Notes under the pieces: model-generated
What the model saw: the letters and a program-made list of their open reading frames with translations, nothing else
The model's database searches: none
Told to the model about the DNA's origin: nothing
Part shown: piece after piece, positions 34,140 to 42,995 of the stretch
Layout: each line of letters opens with the position of its first letter
Position numbering within the stretch: position 1 is the first letter of the stretch
Program-made: the position numbers and the translations under genes
DNA from: Streptomyces sp. NBC_00582
Lineage (GTDB): Bacteria; Actinomycetota; Actinomycetes; Streptomycetales; Streptomycetaceae
Length of the DNA stretch: 64,000 bases
Reading direction: 5' to 3'
Assembly: GCF_036345155.1 (NCBI RefSeq)
Contig: NZ_CP107772.1
Span: 10,044,001-10,108,000, forward strand

Positions 34140-35129
34140 ATGGCCTACACCGGTACCCTCACCGACGCCGATGCCGCTCTGATCGCCAGGACGAGCGAGG
34201 AGTGGATGACCGCGGGCCGGTCCACCGAGCGCTGCGACCGCCCCGTGGCGGAGGCCGCGGTGGCTGCCGCCTACGCCGAGGCGGGCCTTGTCCCACCGCG
34301 GACCGTCGTATGGATGGACTCGCCGTTGGGCGGCGCGCTCGCCGCTCGAGCGATCCGCCACGCGGTGCCGGTCGGCGAGTTGCGACAGCTTGTCGTCGGT
34401 GCGCTGCCGGACGCTGTGCTGGACCGGGTGGAAAGCCGGCTGGTCCAACAGATCCCGGAGCGGCCGGACGAGCCGCACGACGCGACGGATCCTGACAGCA
34501 CGATCGACCTGGCCGAACTGAAGTCGCAGATGTTCCGCGCGTTCTACGGGCTGGACAGCCCGAGGGAACCTCTGTGGGGCCCGCTGTCGGAACATTTGCG
34601 TAGTCGGCTGGAGGCCCGGCTCGGCGGCCCCCTCCACGATCCCTTCGGGGTCGTGGAACCGGACGAATACCTCGGCGTGGAGCTGTGGAGCGAACTGCTC
34701 AAGCGGCTGAGGCCGCTGGAGGAGCAGCTCTCGGACGCCCTCGGGGCGGGGGTGGCCGGACAGCTGCGCGGCCATCTCCAGCACCGCCTGCCGGACGGCG
34801 TGCGCAGGCAACTGCGCGCCGAGGTGCGGGACTCCTGGGGCGTACCGCCCGACCCTGACGCGGTCATGTTCCGGAACAGGTTCGGTGGCTGGCTCGATCC
34901 CTGGGGTGGCGCCTACTTCGTCGCGGTCTTCAGCTGCGCCCTCCAGATCGCCGGTCTGGACCCTTCACCACGGCTGGACACGCTCGCCGCTGCCATGCGC
35001 GCGGTCGGCTGGTGGTGGCCGATGCAGGAGGCCGTGGTGCTCACCGACCGCCCGACCGAGCTGAGCCTCGACAGGTCGGGTGGCCTCCTACTGGCGGAAT
35101 ACGCCGATGGCTACCGGGTGGCGGCCTGA
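34140..35129 (+). CDS. DUF6745-like protein of unknown function
   Basis: 329 residues. The C-terminal signature 'WWWPMQEAVVLTDRPTELSL' followed by 'DRSGGLLLAEYADG' is typical of the DUF6745 group found in streptomycetes. The middle part is Leu/Arg-rich with repeated helices ('LEEQLSDALGAGVAGQLRGH', 'HRLPDGVRRQLRAEV'), and a Trp/Gly-rich stretch 'FGGWLDPWGGAYFVAVF' precedes the signature. No signal peptide or catalytic motif is recognised. Related proteins are annotated only as hypothetical. Confidence 0.75.
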   Translation: MAYTGTLTDADAALIARTSEEWMTAGRSTERCDRPVAEAAVAAAYAEAGLVPPRTVVWMDSPLGGALAARAIRHAVPVGELRQLVVGALPDAVLDRVESRLVQQIPERPDEPHDATDPDSTIDLAELKSQMFRAFYGLDSPREPLWGPLSEHLRSRLEARLGGPLHDPFGVVEPDEYLGVELWSELLKRLRPLEEQLSDALGAGVAGQLRGHLQHRLPDGVRRQLRAEVRDSWGVPPDPDAVMFRNRFGGWLDPWGGAYFVAVFSCALQIAGLDPSPRLDTLAAAMRAVGWWWPMQEAVVLTDRPTELSLDRSGGLLLAEYADGYRVAA

Positions 35130-35262
35130 CAGCCCTTGCCCTGCGGGGACGGCGTCCTCGGCGCCGTGCCGTCGGGGAAGCTCCCGGCATGACGTGTGAA
35201 CCATCCACGTCGAGAGACAAGGTTGGCCCGCTGCGAAGAGCAGCGTGCGAGCGCACGGATCA

Positions 35263-35300
35263 GGCTGGGCGGCGACGGCCTCCACCGTCGCCGCCCAGCC
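35263..35300. terminator. Bidirectional terminator, perfect 16-bp stem
   Basis: GGCTGGGCGGCGACGG (35263-35278) and its exact complement (35285-35300) with loop CCTCCA. It lies between convergent genes ending at 35129 and 35468. Confidence 0.8.
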
Positions 35301-35377
35301 CGCCAAGGGTCCGAGTCACCCTTGCGAGCAGCCCCGCGGACGTACCCGGCAGGCCGGGAACGTGGCGAGGCTCGCGA

Positions 35378-35400
35378 AGTTCCGGGGAAGCCCCGGAACT
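35378..35400 (-). terminator. Terminator of the acyl-CoA ligase operon
   Basis: AGTTCCGGGG (35378-35387) / CCCCGGAACT (35391-35400), perfect 10-bp stem with loop AAG, 68 bases beyond the ligase stop on the minus strand. Confidence 0.7.
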
Positions 35401-35467
35401 GGACTCGGCCCCTGACACGGAGCTGAGCGCCGCCACCGAAGACAGCCCCAAGCGCCATCCATGGAGG

Positions 35468-36940
35468 TCAGGACCGCGCAGAGACCTCGGCGTGGGCAGC
35501 GCGCAGCGAGACCTTGTCGATCTTTCCGACCGCGTTCTTCGGGATGGCTTCCACCACGAAGTACGCGGTCGGGCGCTTGAAGCCGGTGAGGCTGTGCGCG
35601 CAGAGCTCCTGCAGCGCCGTCGGATCGACGGTCTGGCCCGGTCGGGGCTGGACGTAGGCGACGACCAGTTCTCCCCATTTCTCGTCGGGTACGCCGATCA
35701 CGGCGGCCTCGAGCACCGACGGGTCTCCGACGAGGACGTCCTCGATCTCCTTGGGGTAGATGTTCTCCCCGCCACGGATGATCATGTCTTTCGAACGTCC
35801 GACCAGGGTCAGGTATCCGTCGGCGTCGAGCCGGCCCACGTCGCCGGTGTGCAGCCAGCCGTCGACGAGGACTTTGTCTGTCTCCTCCGGGCGGCCGAGG
35901 TAGCCCCGCATGACGTTGGGACCCCGCACGACGACCTCTCCGTCCGCGCCCGCCCGCGCCTCGCTGCCGTCGGCGTCGACGATCCGGATCTCCTGACCGG
36001 GGAAGGGCAGTCCCACGGTTCCGGCGCGTCGGGGGCCCGCGACAGGATTGATGGTGGATCCGCAGGTTCCCTCGGACAGCCCGTACCCCTCGACGAGCGG
36101 AAACCCGTAACGGGCCTCGAACCGGGTCAGCAACTCGGCGGAGGCGGGTGCCGCGCCGCAGACTCCGAAGCGCAGGGACGAGGTGTCGGGGCGGACCTGG
36201 TCCGGAAGCGCCGCGAGCATGCTGTAGATCGTCGGCACGGCACTGAAGAAGGTGGGGCGCTCGCGTTCGACGACGTCGAAGAAGGTCTCGGGATGGAATC
36301 GGTCGGCGATGGCAACGCTCGCGCCCGCCAGCAACGGTACGAGGATGCTGACCACGATGCCGTTGACGTGGAAGAGCGGCAGGATCAACAGGCACCGGTC
36401 GGCCGGCCCGACCTCCAGCGCCCGACGCCCCATGTCCGCCATGGCGTCGATGTTGGCGTGGTCGAGCATCACCCCCTTGGGAACCCCGGTCGTGCCACTG
36501 GTGTAGATGAGCAGGGCCAGCGCGGACGGGTCCGGAAGGGGCGCGTCGTCCGGCTCCGCCGCTCCGTCGTGCAGTTCGCCGACGGCGAGGACGGCAGTCC
36601 CGTCCGCCACGGGGGCCTCACCGTCCTCGCTCACCAGGAGGCGTGCGCCGGAGTCCATGAGCTGTCGGGCCACTTCGACGTCGGTCATGCCAGGGTTGAC
36701 CGGCGTAATGGTGGCGCCGAGCCGCCAGGCGGCGAACAGCAGGAGCACGAACTCGACGCGGTTGGTCAGCTTGAGGGCCACGACGTCGCCGGGGCCGATC
36801 CCGAGGTCCTGGAGGTGACGTGCCGCCGCCTGGACGCGGCGCAGCAGCTGGACGTTGGTGAGGGCCTGGCGGCCGTCGGAGACCGCGGCCCCGTCGGGGT
36901 CGAGGGCCGCGCGGCGGTCGGGCAGAGATGCGAAATTCAT
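35468..36940 (-). CDS. AMP-binding acyl-CoA ligase
   Basis: 490 residues. ANL-superfamily motifs: P-loop 'LIYTSGTTGVPKGVMLDHAN' (about 145-165), 'VEGYGLSEGTCGS', 'DGWLHTGDVGRLDADGYLTL' and the C-terminal lysine region 'IPKNAVGKIDKVSL'. It activates a carboxylic acid as acyl-AMP and then acyl-CoA; length and sequence suggest a medium- or long-chain fatty acid or related acid. Last gene of a three-gene operon with a hydrolase (37 bases upstream) and an enoyl-CoA hydratase, under TetR-type control. Confidence 0.92.
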   Translation of the reverse strand: MNFASLPDRRAALDPDGAAVSDGRQALTNVQLLRRVQAAARHLQDLGIGPGDVVALKLTNRVEFVLLLFAAWRLGATITPVNPGMTDVEVARQLMDSGARLLVSEDGEAPVADGTAVLAVGELHDGAAEPDDAPLPDPSALALLIYTSGTTGVPKGVMLDHANIDAMADMGRRALEVGPADRCLLILPLFHVNGIVVSILVPLLAGASVAIADRFHPETFFDVVERERPTFFSAVPTIYSMLAALPDQVRPDTSSLRFGVCGAAPASAELLTRFEARYGFPLVEGYGLSEGTCGSTINPVAGPRRAGTVGLPFPGQEIRIVDADGSEARAGADGEVVVRGPNVMRGYLGRPEETDKVLVDGWLHTGDVGRLDADGYLTLVGRSKDMIIRGGENIYPKEIEDVLVGDPSVLEAAVIGVPDEKWGELVVAYVQPRPGQTVDPTALQELCAHSLTGFKRPTAYFVVEAIPKNAVGKIDKVSLRAAHAEVSARS

Positions 36941-36977
36941 GGCGAGGGCGTACCTGTCTCGGTGTGATGCGGTCCGG

Positions 36978-37901
36978 TCACGGAGCTGACCTGGCGGCTG
37001 CCGGGTTCAGTTGGCGGGTGAGGAACTCGATCTGGTCGCGCACCAGTACGTCGAAGGTCTCGCCGGTGTAGAAGTCGAAGTGGCCGGCGTCGTACCTCTT
37101 GATCTCTCCCTTGGGTGCGGTGCGCGCGTAGCGGAGGGTCTGGGCGGGAGGCGTGACGGAGTCGGTGTCGCTGACGCAGAAGAGGATCGGGATGGTGATC
37201 TTCTTGGCCGCACGCCCGGGCCGGTAGGTGAGGATGGTCGGGATGACCCTCGCCGCCACCTCGTTGCGGAACGTCGTTCCCGCAGGCTGGAGCGCCTGGT
37301 ATCCGGGCAGGGCGTCCGGAGCGTTCATGAGCGCCGACGAGCCGGGGGCGGCGGCGATCGGAACCATCACCGGCGGCTTTCCGCGACCTCGGGCCGCCAG
37401 ATCGCGGGCGACGACGGGGAGGACCTTGAGCGAGGCGGCGGGTCCCAGTGCGAGCGCGGAGGCGAGACCGTCGGTGAAGGGGCACTGCGCCACGGCCGCG
37501 CGCAGTTCGGGGTGGCGTGAGGCGACGGTGATGGCATGGCCCCCGCCGAACGAGCTGCCCCACACGGCGATGCGGGTGCGGTCGACGTCCGTGCGCGTCT
37601 TGACGTAGGCGAGGGCGGCGTCCCAGTCGGTGAGCTGACGCTTGATCGACAGGAGCTGGCGGGGGTGGCCGCCGCTGTCGCCGAAGTGCCGGTAGGTGAA
37701 GGCCACCGCGGCGATGCCGGCCTGTGCGAAGCGCTCGGCGAAGGCGTCCAGGCGCATCTCGCGGACGGCGCCGAGGCCGTGCCCGAGGATGACGACGGGC
37801 GGAGACGTGACGCCCGTGGGGAGGTAGAGCCAGCCGGCACAGGTGCTGTCGCCGGAAGGGAACGTGATGTCGTGACGGGTGAAGGACCGCGCAGTGGTCA
37901 T
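36978..37901 (-). CDS. Alpha/beta hydrolase (dienelactone-hydrolase-like)
   Basis: 307 residues from ATG 37901 (MTTARSFTRHDITF). Features are 'VVILGHGLGAVREMRLD' (HG oxyanion area), 'VWGSSFGGGHAI' with the nucleophile Ser, 'VSDTDSVTPP' with the acid, and 'RYDAGHFDFYTG' with the His. The 'YRHFGDSGGHPRQLLSI' segment is typical of a xylan-esterase/UPF0227-like group. It starts only 7 bases after the enoyl-CoA hydratase gene, so the two are co-transcribed. It could release an acid that the downstream ligase then activates. Confidence 0.9.
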   Translation of the reverse strand: MTTARSFTRHDITFPSGDSTCAGWLYLPTGVTSPPVVILGHGLGAVREMRLDAFAERFAQAGIAAVAFTYRHFGDSGGHPRQLLSIKRQLTDWDAALAYVKTRTDVDRTRIAVWGSSFGGGHAITVASRHPELRAAVAQCPFTDGLASALALGPAASLKVLPVVARDLAARGRGKPPVMVPIAAAPGSSALMNAPDALPGYQALQPAGTTFRNEVAARVIPTILTYRPGRAAKKITIPILFCVSDTDSVTPPAQTLRYARTAPKGEIKRYDAGHFDFYTGETFDVLVRDQIEFLTRQLNPAAARSAP

Positions 37902-37908
37902 CGTCGGT

Positions 37909-38877
37909 TCACCGCCCGTCCGTCGGGCGACGGCCCGGCACGCTGCCCGACGCGAGGGCCTGAGCATAGGTGGCCGGTGTGTAGAGCGGGAGTTCGCCGG
38001 TGGCGTCGGTAGAGGCCTGGTAATCGAGCATCAGCCTCTGGCCTTCCTCCGACATGACCCGGGTGAAGAACTCGGCGCGTTCGACATGCAGGCCGTCCTC
38101 AAGTGACATCGAGCCGCCGAAGTACACCGACCTCTTGGCGGCCGCGACCGAGCCCTTCGACCGCTTCCCGAAGTGCTCGGCGAGTTCGACCGCCTGCGCG
38201 ACCACCTTGTCCTGCGCGACGACCTTGTCCACCGCCCCGTTGGCGAGGGCCTCCTCGGGCGTGAACGGCTTGCCTTCGAGGATCGCGGCCAGGGACCGGT
38301 GGGTGCCGATCAGGCGGGTCAGCCGCTGGGTGCCGCCGCCGCCCGGGATGATGCCGAGGAGGATCTCCGGCTGGCCGATGAAGAAGTCCCCGTCGGCCAT
38401 GACCCGCAGATCGCACGCCCAGGCGAACTCCGCGCCGAGCCCCAGGGCGGAACCATTGAGGGCGGCGACGTAGAGCACGCCACTGGCGTTCATCCGCAGG
38501 AACGTGCTGTGCAGACGCTCCAGCTGAAGCGCCCCGCGCATCGGGGTCCTGCGCATCACGGGCCCGAGGAGGCGGGACCGGTCCACGTGCTGTGCCATGC
38601 GTACGACGGCTGCGGCACCGCGCCGGCCGACCGTAGGGCTCGCGGCGCCCTCTTCCTGGAGCCACCGGACCGCGGCATGGCTGACGAACCGCTCGGGATG
38701 TGCCCCGGTGAAGACGACGGCGCGGATCTTCGGATCGCGGTCGGCCCGGGTTACCAGCTTGTCGAGCTGGCGGGCGATGTCGAGGCCGAACTCCTGGTGC
38801 GGGCCGCCGTCGACCCGGACGATCAGGACGGCCCCGCGGTCTTCGACCGTCAGACGGCCCTTGTCTTTGTATGGCAT
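37909..38877 (-). CDS. Enoyl-CoA hydratase/isomerase family protein
   Basis: 322 residues from ATG 38877, preceded by GGGAG. Crotonase-fold cues: 'IRAVVFTGAHPERFVSHAAV', 'LYVAALNGSALGLGAEFAWA' (oxyanion loop), 'FFIGQPEILLGIIPGGGGTQ' with the catalytic Glu, and 'LTRLIGTHRSLAAILEG'. It has a longer N-terminal half than simple hydratases. It hydrates or isomerises an unsaturated acyl-CoA. First gene of the operon with hydrolase and ligase; the divergent promoter carries the dyad ATAAC-N3-GTTAT. Confidence 0.9.
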   Translation of the reverse strand: MPYKDKGRLTVEDRGAVLIVRVDGGPHQEFGLDIARQLDKLVTRADRDPKIRAVVFTGAHPERFVSHAAVRWLQEEGAASPTVGRRGAAAVVRMAQHVDRSRLLGPVMRRTPMRGALQLERLHSTFLRMNASGVLYVAALNGSALGLGAEFAWACDLRVMADGDFFIGQPEILLGIIPGGGGTQRLTRLIGTHRSLAAILEGKPFTPEEALANGAVDKVVAQDKVVAQAVELAEHFGKRSKGSVAAAKRSVYFGGSMSLEDGLHVERAEFFTRVMSEEGQRLMLDYQASTDATGELPLYTPATYAQALASGSVPGRRPTDGR

Positions 38878-39092
38878 GGGTTCTGCTCCCGTGCTGGGTT
38901 CAGGGGGTGGGAAAGTGCGTGGGGACGGCCGCGGATGCGTGTCGCAGCGATGGGGTCGGGTTCGCCCCGACACGCTGTGTCCGCACGGGCGGCGCGAGAC
39001 TGGACCAGCGGGTGATGACGGGTCCGAGGGCGGACGCGTGGATCCGAGGCGGCACGTCACATGCGATGTGTACTATTGCCGCGAAGAATCAC

Positions 39093-39105
39093 ATAACCAA
39101 GTTAT
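39093..39105. promoter_or_regulatory. TetR dyad ATAAC-CAA-GTTAT
   Basis: Perfect 5-bp half-sites around three bases, between the divergent enoyl-CoA hydratase operon and the TetR gene. An identical arrangement (ATAAC-TTC-GTTAT) lies before the SDR at 40761-40773, and I saw no other copy. Confidence 0.7.
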
Positions 39106-39138
39106 TTGCAGTATGTCAACGGTGGAGGCGTGCGGGAC

Positions 39139-39822
39139 ATGGCAGGGCGGGCGAGGGTCGAAGACGCACCGGAACGACTTGTGCAGGCGGCCATCGGCCT
39201 GCTGGCCGAGCAGGGCCCGTCGGCTTTGAAGGCGCGCGCGGTGGCTTCCGCGAGCGGACTGTCGACGATGGTGGTCTACAGCCACTTCGGTGGGATCCCC
39301 GAGCTGATGAGCGCTGTCGCCGACCACGGGTTCAAGGAACTCGGAACAGCGTTTGCCCGGGTACCGCTGACGGAGGACCCGATCGCGGATCTCTTCGCCA
39401 TGGCCTTGACCTGCCGTCGGCAGGCCCGTGAGAACCCTCACCTCTACGACCTGATGTTCGGACTGTCCACCCGGGCGACGTACCGGCCGCTGCCGGATAC
39501 GGACCGTCGCCTGAGCGGGCATTCCCCGGCCTTTCGGGAAGCCCACGCCCATGTCACCGCGGCCTGCGAACGGCTCGTGCACTCCGGCAGGGTCGAGCGA
39601 CAGGACCCCGAAGCCGTCGCCGCCCAGCTGTGGAGTTACGTGCACGGTTACATCACCCTCGAACTGGCCGAGCACTTCGCCGAGTTCGACGACGCCGTGG
39701 CGCAGGTGCTCCTGCCGATGGGCGTGAACTTCGTCGTCGGGCTGGGTGACGCGCGAGAACGTGCCCAGGCCTCCCACGAGGCCGGCGCGCGCCTGTACGA
39801 CTCGATCGTCCAAGGCCGCTGA
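39139..39822 (+). CDS. TetR-family repressor
   Basis: 227 residues from ATG 39139, with GGTGGAGG 10 bases upstream; a GTG at 39130 is an alternative. Helix-turn-helix 'LKARAVASASGLSTMVVYSHFGG' is at about residues 30-52. The C-terminal domain ('CRRQARENPHLYDLMFGLST', 'GYITLELAEHF') belongs to the TetR_C_13/WHG-like group, typical of lipid or acyl-CoA sensors. Convergent with an SDR, divergent from the hydratase operon; both target promoters carry its presumed dyad. Confidence 0.92.
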   Translation: MAGRARVEDAPERLVQAAIGLLAEQGPSALKARAVASASGLSTMVVYSHFGGIPELMSAVADHGFKELGTAFARVPLTEDPIADLFAMALTCRRQARENPHLYDLMFGLSTRATYRPLPDTDRRLSGHSPAFREAHAHVTAACERLVHSGRVERQDPEAVAAQLWSYVHGYITLELAEHFAEFDDAVAQVLLPMGVNFVVGLGDARERAQASHEAGARLYDSIVQGR

Positions 39823-39854
39823 GAGCAGGGTGGTTGGCGCGGTCCGGTGCGCGG

Positions 39855-40751
39855 CTAGGACGGCCCGGTCTCCGCGGCGGGGGCATCCGTGCCCGGCGTG
39901 AGCTGGTCCTGTCTCCCCAGCGCCGCGACCTCCCGTTCGAGGGACGGCACCGCCCGGGCCGCGAAGCGCCTCGCCCAGGGCCAGGCCAGCGGTGAATTCA
40001 GCGCCGCCTTGGCCCAGTTGGCCACGACGACCGCGCGCGGGACGTACACCCGGCTGCGCCGGCGCACGAGCCCGTCGACGATCGCGGCGGCCGCCCGGTC
40101 GGCGCTCGTGGTGACATTGCCCGGATAGGGCAGCCGCGCGCGCAGGTCCTGGAACGAGGGGAGATCCGCCTCGGCGCCTCGCACGAGGTCCGTGTCGATC
40201 CAGGAAGGGTGCACCACACCGACCGTGACCCCGAGGTGGGCCACCTCCTGCCGGTAGGTCAGGGCGAGCAACTCGGCCCCGGCCTTGCTCGCGCCGTAGG
40301 AGGACATCGCGGCCAGCGGCATGAACGACAGCGCGGACGCCACGACCAGGACGTGGCCCCGGCTGCGCTCCAGATGCGGCGTCGCGTACTTGAGGGTGCG
40401 GAACACGCCGTTCAGGTTGATGTCCAGGACCCGCTCGAACGACGCCTCGTCCGTCTGGCGCACCGTCCCGTACGCCACGACGCCGGCGTTGGCGACCACG
40501 AGGTCGATGCCGCCCATGACCTCGGCGGCCTCGTCGATCGCCGACCGTAGAGCGGCCCCGTCGCGCACATCGGCCTCACGCCACGAAGCGGTCGGCCCCA
40601 GTTCGTCGGCGAGGGCGCGCAACCGATCGGCTTCGAGGCCGATCACGGTCACCCGGGCCCCTCGGGCGGCGGCCAGGCGGGCCACCTTCTCCCCGATACC
40701 GCGTGCCGCTCCGGTGACAACCAGTCTTCTGCCCAGCAAGTCACGTTTCAT
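39855..40751 (-). CDS. SDR, membrane-associated-type acyl or sterol oxidoreductase
   Basis: 298 residues. Motifs are 'LVVTGAARGIGEKVARLA', 'DLVVANAGVVAYG', 'LVVASALSFMPLAAMSSYGASKAGAE' (Ser-Tyr-Lys) and a longer C-terminal extension with a hydrophobic stretch ('VVVANWAKAALNSPLAWPW') that may touch membranes. Similar long SDRs act on lipids or sterols in actinobacteria. The start lies nine bases from the ATAAC-N3-GTTAT dyad, so it should share control with the hydratase operon. Confidence 0.88.
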   Translation of the reverse strand: MKRDLLGRRLVVTGAARGIGEKVARLAAARGARVTVIGLEADRLRALADELGPTASWREADVRDGAALRSAIDEAAEVMGGIDLVVANAGVVAYGTVRQTDEASFERVLDINLNGVFRTLKYATPHLERSRGHVLVVASALSFMPLAAMSSYGASKAGAELLALTYRQEVAHLGVTVGVVHPSWIDTDLVRGAEADLPSFQDLRARLPYPGNVTTSADRAAAAIVDGLVRRRSRVYVPRAVVVANWAKAALNSPLAWPWARRFAARAVPSLEREVAALGRQDQLTPGTDAPAAETGPS

Positions 40752-40760
40752 GGCGGCAAC

Positions 40761-40773
40761 ATAACTTCGTTAT
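40761..40773. promoter_or_regulatory. TetR dyad ATAAC-TTC-GTTAT
   Basis: Lies directly before the minus-strand SDR start at 40751. Same half-sites as at 39093-39105. Confidence 0.7.
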
Positions 40774-40955
40774 TGATGGAACACAAGAGACCGCGCACCT
40801 GGCTGCTGCTCGGTTGCCTATGCCCGGACCGGTCGGGGGTCTTCGGCTGCGGCGGGGCGCCGAGGCGGATGTTCCGGGCCACCGCCGAGGTGGCACCCTC
40901 TTGCCTGTGAGGTCGTCACCGTCGTGACGACCTGTAAGCGGGCAGACCGCCTCGC

Positions 40956-41009
40956 AGCCGCCGCCGACCGCCAAGGCGAGCGGCCTCGGATCGGCGGTTG
41001 GCGGCGGCT
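40956..41009 (-). terminator. Terminator of the MarR gene
   Basis: 17-base arms 40956-40972 and 40993-41009 pair with one G-T mismatch; loop of 20 bases. Lies about 70 bases beyond the MarR stop on the minus strand. Confidence 0.55.
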
Positions 41010-41079
41010 GGCCGCCCGTGCGGCCCGGCCGTCGCGGCCGAGGTGTGCCGCCTGGGACCGCGGAAGGCTCCTCCTGCGG

Positions 41080-41574
41080 TCAGGCCTTCTTGGTGCCGCT
41101 CTGCTCGCGGACGCCATCGAACATGGAGGTGAGGGCGGGACTCTCGGCGAGGCTGCCCAGCAGCGCGTGGAGCGAGTGCCGTTCAGTGGTGCCCAGGTCG
41201 GCGAGGATGTCGTTGTCGAGGCCGACGAGTGTGCGGTTGAGGTCGGCCAGGACCTTGCGCCCGGCGTCGGTGATGTCGACGGCGTAGCGGCGTCGGTCCT
41301 GGGGATCGCGTGTCCGCTCGGCGTATCCGGCCCGCTCCAGGTCGTCGAGACTCGTCACCATCGTCGCCGGGTCGATGCGCAGGAACGAGCCGAGCGCCAG
41401 TTGCGGCATGGCCCCGTTGTCCGCCAGGGCCTGCAGGACGCTGTAGTGGCGCACGCGCAGGCCGGTGGCGCTGAGGCCGTCTTCGGCGATCCTGAATGCC
41501 ACCTGCCCGAGTTTGACCAGCAGGCAGATGGTGTGTTCGGCCACTGTCCCCGGTACCAGCGGAGCCTCGGACAT
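41080..41574 (-). CDS. MarR-family repressor
   Basis: 164 residues. Winged helix: 'LRVRHYSVLQALADNG', 'QLALGSFLRIDPATMVTSLDDLERAGYA' (recognition helix) and the wing 'TRDPQDRRRYAVDITDAGRKVL', with the family's DxRRR motif. It starts at an ATG that overlaps a 24-nt site repeated in the acyl-CoA dehydrogenase/SDR promoter, so it should regulate itself and that pair. MarR proteins usually sense phenolic or acyl compounds. Confidence 0.93.
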   Translation of the reverse strand: MSEAPLVPGTVAEHTICLLVKLGQVAFRIAEDGLSATGLRVRHYSVLQALADNGAMPQLALGSFLRIDPATMVTSLDDLERAGYAERTRDPQDRRRYAVDITDAGRKVLADLNRTLVGLDNDILADLGTTERHSLHALLGSLAESPALTSMFDGVREQSGTKKA

Positions 41575-41596
41575 CGTTCATCCCGCCTATGGTTAG
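41573..41596. promoter_or_regulatory. Candidate MarR operator at its own start
   Basis: These 24 bases match 42944-42967 at 19 positions, and all differences are single substitutions. It overlaps the MarR ATG, a position that would block its own expression. Confidence 0.6.
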
Positions 41597-41705
41597 CCCT
41601 GCGTATCGTCGGGTCCATCGTACGAGAATGCCTGAGGCGGCCGGAGCGGAGCAGCCATCTCGGTGCGCTGAAGCGGGCTCGCGGGGCAGGGGATGCGCGG
41701 GGCCG

Positions 41706-42932
41706 TCAGCCGGTGATGGTCCGGCCGAAGATCTGCCGGGCGATGACCCATTTCTGGATCTCGTTGGTGCCCTCGTAGATCTCGCCGATTTTGCTGTCCC
41801 GGTAGATCGCCTCGACGGGGCCGGGGCTGCCGTCGGCACCGAGTTCGCGGGCGAAGCCGAGGCCTCCGAAGGCCTGGACGGCGTCGCGCGCCATGTCCAC
41901 CGACAGTCTGGTGGCGTAGTACTTCGCCATCGCGGCCTCGGGTTCCGGGGAGGGGTTGCCGGCGTCCAGGCGCAGGGCGGCCTTGGTGACGAGGGTGCGG
42001 GCGTTGTCGATCTCGGTGGCCCGTTCGGCGAGCAGGAACTGCCAGTGCTGGTTGGCGGCCACCGGCTTGCCGAAGGCGTGTCGCGTCGACAGGTGGGCCA
42101 CGGTGTGGTCGAAGGCTGCCTGTGCCATGCCGACCCCGGCGGCCGCGATGCCGATCCGGCCGTAGGTCAGCGTCGACAGAGCGTGGCGCAGTCCGTGCCC
42201 CTCGGCGCCGCCGAGGAGGTCGTCGTCGGACAGGTGTACGTCCGTGAAGCGGATGTCCGCGGTGAGCTGGCCGCGGTTGCCCATCTTGCGGTCGGCGAGG
42301 CCGACGTGAACGCCCGGAAGCGCGGTGTCGACGATGAACATGCTCAGCCGCTCGCCGGTGCGGGCGAGAACCACGACGAACCCGGCGACGGGCGAGTTGG
42401 AGATCCACCGCTTGTGGCCGTTCAGCACCCAGCCGCTCTCGCCGCGTACGGCCTCGGTCCGGACCGCCTGCGGGGACAGGTCGCTGGAGGCGTCCGGCTC
42501 GGTGGTGGCGAACGCGCCGACCACCGAGCCCGCTGCGACCTTGGGCAGCCAGCGCTGCTGCTGCTCCTCGGTGCCCTGCCGCAGGGCGTTGCCCGCCAGG
42601 ATGCAGTGCACGTCGAAGACGGCCGCGACGCTGCTGGAGTAGTAGGCCAGTTCCTCGATCGCGGCGGCGGTGGCGGTCGCCGGGTGGGTCAGACCGTCGC
42701 CGCCGACCTCGCCGGGGAAGGGGATCCGGAAGACGCCTGCCGATGCGAGGGCGTCGAACACCTGCCGGGGGAAGCCGTCGGTGCGCTCGTCGCCGTTCGC
42801 GATCGCCGCGGCGTGCGGAGCCACCTCGTGCTCCGCGATCCGGCGCACTGCGGCGCGTACGGACTGGGTCTCTTTGGGAGCGAGGAGCTCGTGGTAGAGG
42901 CGGTCGCTCTGGCGCGCGGGAGTGGAAGTCAT
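41706..42932 (-). CDS. Acyl-CoA dehydrogenase
   Basis: 408 residues. N-terminal helical part, middle 'VVGAFATTEPDASSDL' FAD-contact region, 'KRWISNSPVAGFVVVLAR', and C-terminal 'RDAVQAFGGLGFAREL' and 'IYEGTNEIQKWVIARQI', the latter with the catalytic Glu of the short/medium-chain family. The FAD enzyme dehydrogenates an acyl-CoA and needs an electron-transferring flavoprotein, not seen here. It is divergent from an SDR across 63 bases holding the MarR-like site. Confidence 0.93.
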   Translation of the reverse strand: MTSTPARQSDRLYHELLAPKETQSVRAAVRRIAEHEVAPHAAAIANGDERTDGFPRQVFDALASAGVFRIPFPGEVGGDGLTHPATATAAAIEELAYYSSSVAAVFDVHCILAGNALRQGTEEQQQRWLPKVAAGSVVGAFATTEPDASSDLSPQAVRTEAVRGESGWVLNGHKRWISNSPVAGFVVVLARTGERLSMFIVDTALPGVHVGLADRKMGNRGQLTADIRFTDVHLSDDDLLGGAEGHGLRHALSTLTYGRIGIAAAGVGMAQAAFDHTVAHLSTRHAFGKPVAANQHWQFLLAERATEIDNARTLVTKAALRLDAGNPSPEPEAAMAKYYATRLSVDMARDAVQAFGGLGFARELGADGSPGPVEAIYRDSKIGEIYEGTNEIQKWVIARQIFGRTITG

Positions 42933-42943
42933 GCGTGGACCAT

Positions 42944-42967
42944 ATCATTCGTACCGCATATGATTAG
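42944..42967. promoter_or_regulatory. Candidate MarR operator in the acyl-CoA dehydrogenase/SDR promoter
   Basis: Homologous to 41573-41596. It contains the imperfect dyad ATCAT / ATGAT separated by 11 bases and lies between the divergent starts at 42932 and 42996. Confidence 0.65.
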
Positions 42968-42995
42968 TTCACCAATCGATTTTGGAGGTTCGACC

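Larger units (their letters stand above)
35130..35467. other. Convergent intergenic region with two hairpins
   Basis: No gene. It holds the 16-bp stem at 35263-35300 and the second hairpin at 35378-35400, described separately, which together separate the two convergent transcripts. Confidence 0.5.
40752..41079. other. Intergenic region with two long dyads
   Basis: No gene. Contains the TetR site at 40761-40773, a perfect dyad AGGTCGTCAC (40910-40919) / GTGACGACCT (40924-40933), and the terminator-like pair at 40956-41009. The 40910-40933 dyad has only four bases in its loop and could be either an operator or a terminator. Confidence 0.5.
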
